Origin: a virus
Reading direction: 5' to 3' (one strand)
IMG/VR virus record: IMGVR_UViG_3300035698_005926
Span: 1 to 50,391 of that record
Length of the DNA: 50,391 nucleotides
Each line of letters starts with the position of its first letter. Positions within the stretch are counted from its first letter, which is position 1. The notes below the pieces were generated by a model. It was not told where the DNA came from. It saw only the letters and a list, made by a program, of their open reading frames with translations, and ran no database searches. Shown here one piece after another: positions 18,637 to 26,869 of this stretch. The position numbers were made by a program, and so were the translations under genes.

Positions 18637-19071
18637 CTACTTCAAAAATTCTATATCTTTATTGCTTTTACTATACGCGAAACAATCGCCCTCGCCAAGA
18701 CAATCAAAACCACGATCTTTATATGATCTAGCCACAACAGCATGATCGGTTAATGACCAAATAACAGCATCTTCACCGATGATAGATTGCGCCTTTTTAA
18801 TTCCCGAATCTATGACCATTCTAAGAAACTTTACGCGCCGACCTGCTCCGATATCAGGATCAACCATGCAAAAATCCATATGGCACAATTTACTATCGTT
18901 TATAAAAAGCAAACATGCTGCGACTGGTTTGTTTTTGAAAATAATCATTGCGCCATGTTTAGGAATGCAATCTTTTGGTAAAGCCTCACCATTATAATAT
19001 AAACCCCACCACTTACTTATGAGTGGGTAATGATCTTCTTTGTTGAAGTCTATGACTTGTGTATTAAGCAC
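18637..19071 (-). CDS. GNAT-like N-acetyltransferase
   Basis: A 144-residue protein with a GNAT-like layout: central strands (HGAMIIFKNKPVAACLLF, LCHMDFCMVDPDI), then IGAGRRVKFLRMVI, matching the acetyl-CoA pyrophosphate-binding loop R/Q-x-x-G-x-G/A, and a C-terminal ARSYKDRGFDCLGEG strand. It probably transfers an acetyl group to a protein or small molecule. Start is GTG at 19071, overlapping the Hint-domain gene by 8 nt. Acetyltransferase-like genes embedded in virion operons are known in other podoviruses, where the target is usually unknown. Confidence in the fold is moderate. Confidence 0.6.
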   Translation of the reverse strand: MLNTQVIDFNKEDHYPLISKWWGLYYNGEALPKDCIPKHGAMIIFKNKPVAACLLFINDSKLCHMDFCMVDPDIGAGRRVKFLRMVIDSGIKKAQSIIGEDAVIWSLTDHAVVARSYKDRGFDCLGEGDCFAYSKSNKDIEFLK

Positions 19072-20260
19072 TAGAACAATACTCCTTTTGAATTTCTTTT
19101 AACTGAACATTTCTTGGTGTATTATCGTTTAAAATCTTGATCCTGTCATTATCATTTAATCGTGATTCATCATCTTCCGGCACTTCCATCATGTCGGATG
19201 ATATGAACCACGGCGTAACAATAATATTGTGCTCAGTCGCCATAGGGTAGACAACCTCAAAATCTCCTTGAGTATCAACTTCTCTTGAATATTCGGAGTC
19301 CTCAACACGAATCCATTTGCCATTTTCAAAAACAGCGTGCCCCTCTGAAATCTTTGTGTTTTTGTACTCATAAATAGAAAGGCTATACGCTTGTCCTATT
19401 CCGTGGATTATTCCCCCACCAAGAATAATATCACCAAGAACAAGAGATTCTATCTCAATAACACTACCATCACTAAGAACAATAGGTGTCCCCTTGGTGA
19501 AGCAAAATAGACCCCCGATTATCCCACCAATGAATGATCCAATAGCAGTGCCTATGCCGGGTAAAATAGCAGTTCCAATAATAGCCCCCGATTGTGCACC
19601 GATAGCAGTTCCAGCCCCAGTTGCCACTGCCTGTGTTCCAGACCCCGTTTCTAGGTATGAAACAGCCGCAGCCGCGAATCCTGCCCCAACAGCCGCGCCT
19701 GTGCTACCTGCGCCAAGGCTCGCCGCAGACGATGCCCCTGAAGATGCACTGGCTGTTGGGGCAAGGCTCGCCCCTGACGATGCACCGGCTGTCGCGCCTG
19801 TGCTAACACCAGAAACCGCAGTCGCACCAACGCCTTGAGTGGGCGCAGATAATAACATTGACGTTGTTGGCGCAGAAGAACCGATAAGACCACCACTGGC
19901 CTCACTAGCGAAATTAGAAACCCCGTACTTCAATGATTCACCAACACCAGAACCGGCGCTCAACGCCTCTGCAACACCAGACCCAATTCCTTTGGCTGCA
20001 TACGGAACGGCCATATTAACCAAGGATTCACCTATTCCGGGCTGTTCAACGTCCGTAAGTCCCTCAGATGGTTGTGTAGGTTCTGCTTGTGGGGCTATTG
20101 GTTTTGGAACAGGATCTCCTTGTCCAGATAAGTTTTTTTGGTTCTGAACCCCTGCGCTTGAAGCATTCCCCTGATCATCAACGCCACCACCAGCAAAGTT
20201 AGCATAGCGTGAACCCCTATAAGAGTTTCCCTGTAGTTCTAAAAAGTCATTCTCAGCCAT
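19064..20260 (-). CDS. Gly/Ala-rich ejection-type protein with C-terminal Hint domain
   Basis: A 398-residue protein in three parts. Residues 1-150 are soluble and Gly/Ser-rich. Residues 150-252 are Ala/Gly/Ser low complexity ending in a glycine-zipper-like hydrophobic stretch (GIGTAIGSFIGGIIGG). From Cys253 a Hedgehog/intein (Hint) domain follows: CFTKGTPIVLSDGS, IESLVLGDII, SEGHAVF, and a terminal EHNIIVTPWFISSD strand. Hint domains begin with a Cys that makes an N-to-S acyl shift, so the chain could cleave before Cys253 and free the membrane-active part. No C-extein is evident, so splicing is unlikely. It sits among virion genes. Confidence 0.75.
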   Translation of the reverse strand: MAENDFLELQGNSYRGSRYANFAGGGVDDQGNASSAGVQNQKNLSGQGDPVPKPIAPQAEPTQPSEGLTDVEQPGIGESLVNMAVPYAAKGIGSGVAEALSAGSGVGESLKYGVSNFASEASGGLIGSSAPTTSMLLSAPTQGVGATAVSGVSTGATAGASSGASLAPTASASSGASSAASLGAGSTGAAVGAGFAAAAVSYLETGSGTQAVATGAGTAIGAQSGAIIGTAILPGIGTAIGSFIGGIIGGLFCFTKGTPIVLSDGSVIEIESLVLGDIILGGGIIHGIGQAYSLSIYEYKNTKISEGHAVFENGKWIRVEDSEYSREVDTQGDFEVVYPMATEHNIIVTPWFISSDMMEVPEDDESRLNDNDRIKILNDNTPRNVQLKEIQKEYCSSA

Positions 20261-20269
20261 AATATATAC

Positions 20270-20797
20270 CTAATCGTTCCTTATAAGTTGCCATTCAAAT
20301 GTGATGGTGTTTCCTGAACCGGGCGCTGCAAGCATTATAACAGTAAACTTGTCTACTGCGTAGGTTTTTGTCTTTGGAATGTACGCGCTATTGGAAGGTG
20401 AACCAGTCGTTGATACCGCTTGAACAATTATACGATAATTAGTATCGGCCTGTTCATCAGTAAAAACAAGTTCAAAACCAATATCTGAACCTGATATATC
20501 AAATGTTCCCGATACAAGTCCGTCAAGTATATTTTTATTGGCGCTTGCTAAATTGTATGCTTCATTTGCTGTCTGTTGCGCTTGTGCCAAGGTTGTATCT
20601 GACGGATCAGGCAGACTGGCAACCGTAAAATCAGTTGTGTTTACTTGACCGTTGATGTATGAAACTGAATCCGTAATGACAAGGTATGCTTTCCAAAACC
20701 AATCAATGAGGATGGGCAAGTCTGTTGCCGCATTACCAGTGGTGCGCGGAGGGGATTCAAGAGGCTGTGGTGCTGGTACAAGGGAGCTTTCGGGCAT
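20270..20797 (-). CDS. hypothetical tail-associated protein (175 aa)
   Basis: A 175-residue protein whose ATG overlaps the stop of the gp10-like gene (TAATG). Pro-rich N-terminus (residues 1-20), a helical middle (LAQAQQTANEAYNLASANK) and a C-terminal beta-rich part (YRIIVQAVSTT, NTITFEWQLIRND) that resembles small phage fibre-tip or neck domains. It probably accompanies the tail-hub protein. No defined family recognised. Confidence 0.55.
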   Translation of the reverse strand: MPESSLVPAPQPLESPPRTTGNAATDLPILIDWFWKAYLVITDSVSYINGQVNTTDFTVASLPDPSDTTLAQAQQTANEAYNLASANKNILDGLVSGTFDISGSDIGFELVFTDEQADTNYRIIVQAVSTTGSPSNSAYIPKTKTYAVDKFTVIMLAAPGSGNTITFEWQLIRND

Positions 20798-22215
20798 TAT
20801 CTCAACACCTTCTTAATATCCACCTGCATACGGCGTAGTTCAAATGGCGCATCATCGGTCATAGATATTTCAAACTGCCATGTATCCGCTGTGCCTTGCG
20901 CTCCAAATTCAACAAAAAGAAGGTCAGAACCAGTCTCACCTAATTCTCGAACTTGAATATTATTCCATCCTTTATTATCAGGATTTGCTCTAAACATAAT
21001 TTTAGGCGATGTTTCATATGTTCCAACACCACGCTTAATTGTAAGGCGAACACGATCACAGCGCATCGTTCCTGCTGTGTCGTAATGTGCTGTCCGGCAA
21101 TATGCCCTCTGAACTTGCGAGTCATTACTATGCGTGCCTGAATCAAGCTCATAGACCTTACCTTGACCACCAACGAAGGTTTTACCCCATAGGCTAAATA
21201 TAGAGCGACCCTGCCATAATGACGGAACACCATTATTTGCGTCCCATCCGAAAATCTCAAACCACTGCCCACGGCGTATATCAAGAACAAATGTAAATCC
21301 CTTTGTCCCGTATGAGTTTGACGATTCGGGCGACTGGAATATTATAAACTTCTGCCCCTTAATATAGCATGGAGCAGCCCACGCCTTGTTTAGACTGCCG
21401 ATATTTTCGGGCAAGGCGTACCTATCTTCAATTTCCTTTTGTATATCATCACCCACTGACTGCGATGTTTGTCCCGATAGCCTAACAAACTCTCTGCGTG
21501 CATTCAGTCCCCACGCAGAATTATCAGCGAAACATAATGTCGATGGTTCATTTATGCCATCGCCAATAGACCACCTTTTATAAAACGGAACTGTTCCAGA
21601 CCGTCTTTCGTATTGCTCCAAGCTTTCCTCACCCGCAAACAAAATTTCATTAAATGGCGTTATGAGCATGGCATTAATGTTATCTGGCGACCCATCAACA
21701 GCAAAAGTATCGAGAGGATTCCAAACGCCAAAATCATCTACAGTGGCATGTTGAAAACGACCAGAATCCTTCTCAACCGCCAAAACATAGCCATCAACAA
21801 AGCCAACGTAGGACGAAAGTGGTGCGTCCTTCGATAAGACTTTATTTTTATTACCATCATATTTTATTATTTGAGAACCAGCAGCCATCATAAGGCCATC
21901 ACGAGTTTTAGCGAATGAACATCGTTCACCACCAAGAACTCTTGGCCCTTCAATCTTTGTCGCGTTTCCGCTTGAATCCATACGGAATACTTGCCCATCT
22001 GTACCAACACCGATCAAGTCGTTTTGAAATCTTCCAAGATGAATATCACTGCCACTATCAAGATTTACAAATTCCTTTAATCCGGGGAATCTTGATAAGC
22101 CATTGCTCTCCGTGACAAAACAATTCTCTAAAGCCCCAAACGTGCTTGTAAGAGCCTCTTCATCAAGGTTTTTGAACAATTTTTTATTTAATGGTAAGTC
22201 TGTCCACTGTGACAT
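20797..22215 (-). CDS. P22 gp10-like packaged-DNA stabilisation / tail hub protein
   Basis: A 472-residue protein, start MSQWTDLPLNKK; an upstream in-frame extension to 22248 is less likely because the ATG at 22215 overlaps a TAA of the preceding frame (TAATG). Signatures of the phage stabilisation family include an early NGLSRFPGLKEF, a mid-protein FAGEESLEQYERRSG, NEPSTLCFADNSAWGL and SGQTSQSVGDDIQKEI, and repeated beta-propeller-like strands. In P22, gp10 forms the tail hub below gp4 and stops DNA leaking from the portal. Position next to tailspike and ejection genes agrees. Confidence 0.75.
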   Translation of the reverse strand: MSQWTDLPLNKKLFKNLDEEALTSTFGALENCFVTESNGLSRFPGLKEFVNLDSGSDIHLGRFQNDLIGVGTDGQVFRMDSSGNATKIEGPRVLGGERCSFAKTRDGLMMAAGSQIIKYDGNKNKVLSKDAPLSSYVGFVDGYVLAVEKDSGRFQHATVDDFGVWNPLDTFAVDGSPDNINAMLITPFNEILFAGEESLEQYERRSGTVPFYKRWSIGDGINEPSTLCFADNSAWGLNARREFVRLSGQTSQSVGDDIQKEIEDRYALPENIGSLNKAWAAPCYIKGQKFIIFQSPESSNSYGTKGFTFVLDIRRGQWFEIFGWDANNGVPSLWQGRSIFSLWGKTFVGGQGKVYELDSGTHSNDSQVQRAYCRTAHYDTAGTMRCDRVRLTIKRGVGTYETSPKIMFRANPDNKGWNNIQVRELGETGSDLLFVEFGAQGTADTWQFEISMTDDAPFELRRMQVDIKKVLR

Positions 22216-22445
22216 TATGTGCTCACCACATCCACATGAACAGTCCATTCTAATGTATGGCTTGCTGCGCCAGTCACCTGAACCTCTATTTCATTACCAT
22301 TCGCCACAAATGCAGCAGCATAACCCGATGTTGTTTCATATACCGCACGAATATTCACATTTCCAGTGGTATCAAGGGATGCCCCTGTAGGTGTAAGTGT
22401 TCCATTCACTGTCGCACTTCCGGGCGTTCCATTGTCGTCTGTTAT
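22215..22445 (-). other. in-frame coding continuation of tailspike beyond the amber codon
   Basis: After TAG at 22448-22446 the same frame stays open for 76 residues, beginning ITDDNGTPGSATVNG. This continues the module seen in the esterase fibre (FEDDETITDSVTGSAV there, FLDNE-stop-ITDDNG here). The extension ends at TAA 22217-22215, which overlaps the ATG of the gp10-like gene. It may be made by amber read-through, started separately at GTG 22409 (GGAAG lies just upstream), or have been lost through a recent nonsense mutation. The alignment of the module across the stop is direct evidence that it was once one protein. Confidence 0.65.
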
Positions 22446-24071
22446 CTATTCATTGTCCAAAAAGTTACCCTGAATGTCTGTGAGCGTTAATGTCCCTGTC
22501 GATCCACTATCGCTGTCTGCTTGAATACGCGCAGTAGCCCCAGACGATGCCCCCGTCACAATAGCACCTGCTGTAAAGTTCGATGTCTGCGTGTCGTAAG
22601 CAAGAGCCGAACCCACACGATAAGCACCGCACCCTATATGATACATGGCGCGTTGTGCAACATTCCTACCTTTGCCGATAACCTTTGCTTCAAGATAAAC
22701 TTGCTGACCGGGCAAAAGCGGTATAGACCACGCCTTTGTTGACACTGCCGCCGTGGTTAATCCTGTTGATTCCCCGTCCCTTGAGGTTGTTCTGCGTATA
22801 AGCTTCGCAGATTCACCCGAAATAGTTACCCCGCTATCTTCAAAACAGTTTTCAATAATAACAAAGTTATCAAGCGGTGTTGTCATTATAAATTCAATGT
22901 CAGATAGTATCATATCTTTTATGATAACATTCTGGGCTGTTCCGGTGACTTCAAACTCGCCACCATCTATCCGACCACCAGAAATTGTAATATTTATAAC
23001 GTCATTGTTTTTTTGCGTTGACGGGGTTAATGCCGCTGTATCATCCTGAATACTTATTGTTTTGGTGTTGCTTTTCCACCAGCATCCAAGGAAGCTAACA
23101 TTTCTCGCTCCATTGATATTTATAGGATGCTCGGCGCACGATTCAAACCCAACACCAATAAAGGCAATATTTTGACATATCTGATCTTCATAGGACATAT
23201 TAATACCAAGCGTAGTCGCCGTTGATACAAGGCCACCAATCCATACGGCATCCTCAAAAACGGCATCTTCACCAAATAACTTTGCGGCATTGACTGTATT
23301 TATAATGGACAAATCATGCCAAAGGAAGTTACGACCACCGTACAGATACATGCCAGTTTCAAATCTTGTAATCTTCACATTGTCAAAAATAATGTTATTT
23401 ATATTTTCAGATTTAACACCAATAGAACCACTTGATAAACTATTACCATCAAGCGTGATATTGCTAAACCCTCCACCTGTTCCAACAATCGTGAAGCTTT
23501 CAGACCCAATAACACTTTCAAGCGTTGTGGCATCAATACCATGCCCTTTAATTACGATATTTTGAGGCACTTCAAGAGTGTTCACTTTATACAAGCCGGA
23601 CGGGATATTTACAACACCACCATCAGGAAGCGCAGCAATAGACAAACCCATCGTTGTTGTATTTGTTGCTGCTACACCACTTGCGCCTTCGGTAAATACA
23701 CCGAAATTTGACACGTTTACTTCACGTCCAATAGCCGCAGACAAGGTGACTGGATAAGATGAATTTGTTGCGATTACAGTCGCACTGGAAGCGTCCTCTG
23801 CATCAAGAGAAGATATATAAGGGCGATGAATACCGCCGTTATCTATGCCATTTATAGAAAAGTAATACGATTTATTACAGTAAATGGGTGACGTGAATTT
23901 TCCGTACCGAACGCCGCCTTCTGCTTCCATAGATTCTAAAGTTTGAGGATTGGGCGCTGATACTGATAGAGCTTCATCTGTATAAATACTAGCAGGTGTG
24001 GTTGTCCCCGCAAGATATATATAAACCTTTGCTCCGCCGTACCCCGGCCTCCATAGATCAAATTCTGGTAT
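22446..24071 (-). CDS. tailspike, beta-helix, with no canonical start codon and an in-frame amber end
   Basis: From the first ATG at 23930 the frame gives 494 residues, but coding-like sequence continues 47 codons further upstream (WRPGYGGAKVYIYLAGTT, NPQTLES), matching the head-binding module of neighbouring appendage genes. That extension contains no ATG, GTG, TTG or CTG. The best initiation point is ATA at 24071-24069, just after AAGGAGTAGA. Residues about 120-420 carry beta-helix turns (NITLDGNSLS, NIIFDNVKITRF, NVSFLGCWW). The chain ends at TAG 22448-22446 inside a beta-rich module shared with the esterase fibre. Role: host receptor binding or surface-polymer cleavage. Confidence 0.65.
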   Translation of the reverse strand: MPEFDLWRPGYGGAKVYIYLAGTTTPASIYTDEALSVSAPNPQTLESMEAEGGVRYGKFTSPIYCNKSYYFSINGIDNGGIHRPYISSLDAEDASSATVIATNSSYPVTLSAAIGREVNVSNFGVFTEGASGVAATNTTTMGLSIAALPDGGVVNIPSGLYKVNTLEVPQNIVIKGHGIDATTLESVIGSESFTIVGTGGGFSNITLDGNSLSSGSIGVKSENINNIIFDNVKITRFETGMYLYGGRNFLWHDLSIINTVNAAKLFGEDAVFEDAVWIGGLVSTATTLGINMSYEDQICQNIAFIGVGFESCAEHPININGARNVSFLGCWWKSNTKTISIQDDTAALTPSTQKNNDVINITISGGRIDGGEFEVTGTAQNVIIKDMILSDIEFIMTTPLDNFVIIENCFEDSGVTISGESAKLIRRTTSRDGESTGLTTAAVSTKAWSIPLLPGQQVYLEAKVIGKGRNVAQRAMYHIGCGAYRVGSALAYDTQTSNFTAGAIVTGASSGATARIQADSDSGSTGTLTLTDIQGNFLDNE

Positions 24072-24079
24072 TCTACTCC

Positions 24080-24589
24080 TTATTTAGCACTCCAACCTGT
24101 TGAACCTGATCCAGCCTCTTTGACGTACATCGTTGTACCTGAACCACCATCTTTTCTAATAAATATAGTCCCAACATCCGCAGTAACGACACCTTCTGGT
24201 GTTCCAAGACCCGATATTGTAGGGGACAGACCAACAATTCCACTATCATGATCAGGCGTGTTACCAAGTCCTGTTACCGTTAAAATCAAAGGCTGCTGGT
24301 GATAAATGGGCTGTTTAAACTTGCCGTATGAATCCAAAGTTTGAGGATTAGCCAGTAATGCAGATCCAGAAATAGAAGAATACAAGGTTGCCTTGGTGCT
24401 TGATTTTATACCGCTCTGAACTAGATATGCTGTAACAATAGCGTTCGCATATATTGGATTTGCTGTGGCAAAATCATCGAGTGACGTTCTAGCTGATGTC
24501 ATAATATCCCATCCTATAATTGATTGGTTAGCGTCTACCGTCCATGAAGAACCCCAAGAACTACCCCAACTCCCATTCCATACATCCAT
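24080..24589 (-). CDS. appendage/fibre protein (169 aa)
   Basis: Start chosen at MDVWNGSWGSSW (24589) because it lies 4 nt after the stop of the upstream gene with GGAGG 13 nt ahead; the longer frame to 24649 would overlap that gene. Residues 45-95 include the ALLANPQTLDSYGKFKQPIY module shared with the tailspike and the 27953 fibre. The C-terminal GTPEGVVTADVGTIFIRKDG segment and terminal TGW-SAK are typical of phage fibre proteins. Likely a tailspike or fibre adaptor on the virion surface. Confidence 0.6.
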   Translation of the reverse strand: MDVWNGSWGSSWGSSWTVDANQSIIGWDIMTSARTSLDDFATANPIYANAIVTAYLVQSGIKSSTKATLYSSISGSALLANPQTLDSYGKFKQPIYHQQPLILTVTGLGNTPDHDSGIVGLSPTISGLGTPEGVVTADVGTIFIRKDGGSGTTMYVKEAGSGSTGWSAK

Positions 24590-24593
24590 AGCA

Positions 24594-25817
24594 CTACACT
24601 GGCCTCCATGCATCACCATCTTCGCCAGTACCGACAACTTGAACGTCATTCACATACTGATTGTTGGCATCAACATTTCCGGCAACTGTGAAATTTAAGC
24701 TGTCTGTTTTGGCTTTAATGGCATCAATTAGAGTATCCACTGCTGCAAGTTCTGTCCCTGTAGCTGCGTCATAATCAGTGAGCGCAGTATCGCATTGCGC
24801 GTTAATTTGAATAATATCAATCCTCGCATTATCCGAAAGAGTAATGTTAGTAACGCCAGATGTCGTGAAATTACCTCTTATAGAGGCAGATCCACCCGTA
24901 CACGTTCCTTCAATAAATTGTCCATTACCTTCAAGGCTCATTGTATCCGTACCAACATCGCCCATGTTCTCAACTTGAATACCGCCAGAATAATGCGACA
25001 TCATCAAATTAACATTACCAATAGCGCCACCAAAATCAAAGGTTGGTGTTCCCGTAGAATAACAAGATTCCATGAAGTATGCTTCTGCCGCTGTAGATGT
25101 TATCGTTCCTGAAATACCGCAGTTTATCGCGTGGATGCCCGGTACATTTATATTGCTTATATAACACTCGACGAACAACGGCTTTACCCCAGATGATGAT
25201 GCAGAGCCAGATATGTGAGCGCCTTTTATATAAGAAGAATCTATACTTTGACCATTCAATACAAGATCATAATCTTCGCCTAATATACTGTAATTATCTG
25301 AATTAGCCGTGAGCGTAATTGCCGAAGCTGTAGCAATTATGAATTTTTTAATTCCGAGTGATGCGCTTAATGTTAAGGCATCTGCCCAAGTGTCTACTGG
25401 ATTGGAAACAACGCCATTTGTATAGTCCTGTGCACCTGAGCTACCGTTTATGGTATCAACCCATATAGCACCATCTTGATACCCTGTATTCGTGGCATTA
25501 CCGCCATATATAGCATTATGAACAGCTTCTTCAATGACCTGATACTCATGACGAACAGGACGCGCCCCCGCTGTCGCAGATACCGTCACGACCAAAGTTC
25601 CTACTGTATTCGTGTCTGTCGCATCAAGTTCACAGTTATAATACCCGTCTGCATCAGATACGGGCGTTGTAGCGTCATTCTTTGCCCCAAGTGTTTGACC
25701 GTTTTTAGAGAGCTTTACCGCAGGGCTTTCGCCAGTTTCAGAGGTATAGCCATCCGTGAGATCAACGAAAGGCCCTATTAAAATGTCTACTGCTGTTGAT
25801 TGTTTTAGAATATTCAT
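24594..25817 (-). CDS. phage appendage protein with beta-solenoid-like region
   Basis: A 407-residue protein, start MNILKQSTAVDIL; a GTG two codons upstream is an alternative. Residues 5-100 form a beta-sandwich-like domain (FVDLTDGYTSETGESPAVKL) common at the N-terminus of marine and alphaproteobacterial phage structural proteins. Residues 150-330 resemble an irregular beta-solenoid (ECYISNINVPGIHAINCGI). The C-terminus ends GEDGDAWRPV. It lies between the lysis genes and the spike genes and probably forms part of the tail appendage. No enzyme motif seen. Confidence 0.6.
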   Translation of the reverse strand: MNILKQSTAVDILIGPFVDLTDGYTSETGESPAVKLSKNGQTLGAKNDATTPVSDADGYYNCELDATDTNTVGTLVVTVSATAGARPVRHEYQVIEEAVHNAIYGGNATNTGYQDGAIWVDTINGSSGAQDYTNGVVSNPVDTWADALTLSASLGIKKFIIATASAITLTANSDNYSILGEDYDLVLNGQSIDSSYIKGAHISGSASSSGVKPLFVECYISNINVPGIHAINCGISGTITSTAAEAYFMESCYSTGTPTFDFGGAIGNVNLMMSHYSGGIQVENMGDVGTDTMSLEGNGQFIEGTCTGGSASIRGNFTTSGVTNITLSDNARIDIIQINAQCDTALTDYDAATGTELAAVDTLIDAIKAKTDSLNFTVAGNVDANNQYVNDVQVVGTGEDGDAWRPV

Positions 25818-25872
25818 GTTCACATACCGTTCTTTAATTTAACTTTGCCCTATAAATAAGATTTTGTCCATA

Positions 25873-26295
25873 TCAACGGGATTCCCATACCTTATTTACA
25901 AAATCTTTACACGCATTACGCTCAAGCCTTAACTGCTCGGCATCTGCTCCGTACTCGAAAAGCCATTGACTGCTGATTCCATTGTTTTGAGCATGTCCTG
26001 CCCTTGGCTTTCTTTTAGGATAAATGACGGACGACTTGGTAACGGGGATACATTTTGAGGGTTGCAAGCGCAGCCGCCTAATATCGTCATTAAGCTTATC
26101 AATATTATTCTGGTATTCATGCGTTGCCCTTTCATTAAGCTCTATGTTTTGTGTATAGGTTTCTATGGTTTTTGAAGCCATAATGAGATCACTTGAAGTT
26201 TGCCTATGGCTGAGGGTTTCGTATCTCCAAAGGCCAAAGAAGAAGCTTGTTGATATAAAAAGAACTAATGCAGATACGCCAAGAACTTTAATCAC
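25873..26295 (-). CDS. i-spanin (Rz-like)
   Basis: A 140-residue protein with one N-terminal membrane segment (residues about 4-22, VLGVSALVLFISTSFFFGL) followed by a periplasmic coiled-coil-like region (IETYTQNIELNERATHEY, NNIDKLNDDIRRLRL), the layout of lambda Rz. Spanins fuse inner and outer membrane in the last step of lysis. GTG start at 26295 with GGAGG 6 nt upstream; it overlaps the endolysin gene by 8 nt. A second lysis gene is nested inside it in another frame. Confidence 0.8.
   Translation of the reverse strand: MIKVLGVSALVLFISTSFFFGLWRYETLSHRQTSSDLIMASKTIETYTQNIELNERATHEYQNNIDKLNDDIRRLRLQPSKCIPVTKSSVIYPKRKPRAGHAQNNGISSQWLFEYGADAEQLRLERNACKDFVNKVWESR
25929..26120 (-). CDS. o-spanin lipoprotein (Rz1-like), nested in i-spanin gene
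   Basis: A 63-residue reading frame lying wholly inside the Rz-like gene in a different frame. The start MNTRIILISLMTILGGCACN gives a short lipoprotein signal with lipobox LGGC, followed by a Pro/Ser-containing chain (PLPSRPS). Nested outer-membrane spanin lipoproteins are the classical lambda Rz/Rz1 arrangement. The upstream in-frame ATG at 26135 is less likely because it would put five extra residues before the signal. Confidence 0.75.
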   Translation of the reverse strand: MNTRIILISLMTILGGCACNPQNVSPLPSRPSFILKESQGQDMLKTMESAVNGFSSTEQMPSS

Positions 26296-26869
26296 CTATG
26301 TCCTCCTGTCCCAATCCATCATAAGGCAATTCTCTTGCCTCTTTTAAGCACGCTGGCAATAGCTTTATTCGTCTATCCCAGACACCATAACATCCATTTG
26401 ACCTTATGGAGCAATCCTTATTATTTGCACGCTTATATTTTAACGTATACTTACACGCTGCGACTGGCCTACCTGCCGCTATATTTCTCATCATTCCCGT
26501 TCTACATTTTGCGCCTGTATTATAATAAACATCCGTAAAAGCAACGTGCATTGCAGGGGTAATGTATCTTTTCATTTTATCACTATAACAAGAATATAGT
26601 TGTGCCGAATACTCCGCATACTGCACCGAGAAGAGTTGGCGGCAATATTCCTCGGTGTAGCCATCATCAAGCCGCCCCGCCATTGTCTCGCCTACACACC
26701 ACGTCTCAACACCCACAACATCAATATAATTCTCAAGAACCATTCCTTCAAATTTTTCAGTCATTGGCGCACCCACATTCGTTGAGAATGAAATAAATGC
26801 AAATACTGATACCATAGCTGCGGTTATAATACCGCCACCCGCTGCAACTGATTTTTTTCTAAATGACAT
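26288..26869 (-). CDS. SAR endolysin, GH24 lysozyme
   Basis: A 193-residue lysozyme. Residues about 8-30 form a weakly hydrophobic, Gly/Ala-rich signal-anchor-release segment (VAAGGGIITAAMVSVFAFIS). The GH24 catalytic triad E-x8-D-x5-T is present as Glu41, Asp50 and Thr56 (KFEGMVLENYIDVVGVET), with a C-terminal GVWDRRIKLLPACL. SAR endolysins reach the periplasm through the Sec system and are activated when they leave the membrane, so they often pair with pinholins. Start ATG 26869 overlaps the PAS gene stop (TGATG). Confidence 0.85.
   Translation of the reverse strand: MSFRKKSVAAGGGIITAAMVSVFAFISFSTNVGAPMTEKFEGMVLENYIDVVGVETWCVGETMAGRLDDGYTEEYCRQLFSVQYAEYSAQLYSCYSDKMKRYITPAMHVAFTDVYYNTGAKCRTGMMRNIAAGRPVAACKYTLKYKRANNKDCSIRSNGCYGVWDRRIKLLPACLKEARELPYDGLGQEDIGD

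Noticed and set aside
22446-24071. General reassignment of TAG to an amino acid
   Set aside because: Several well-supported genes end at TAG with correctly coupled neighbours (24594, 39883, 40020, 48799), so global recoding is unlikely.
24073-24267. 64-codon - strand frame at the start of the tailspike region
   Set aside because: Out of frame with the conserved attachment module and inside the 24080 gene; a shadow frame.
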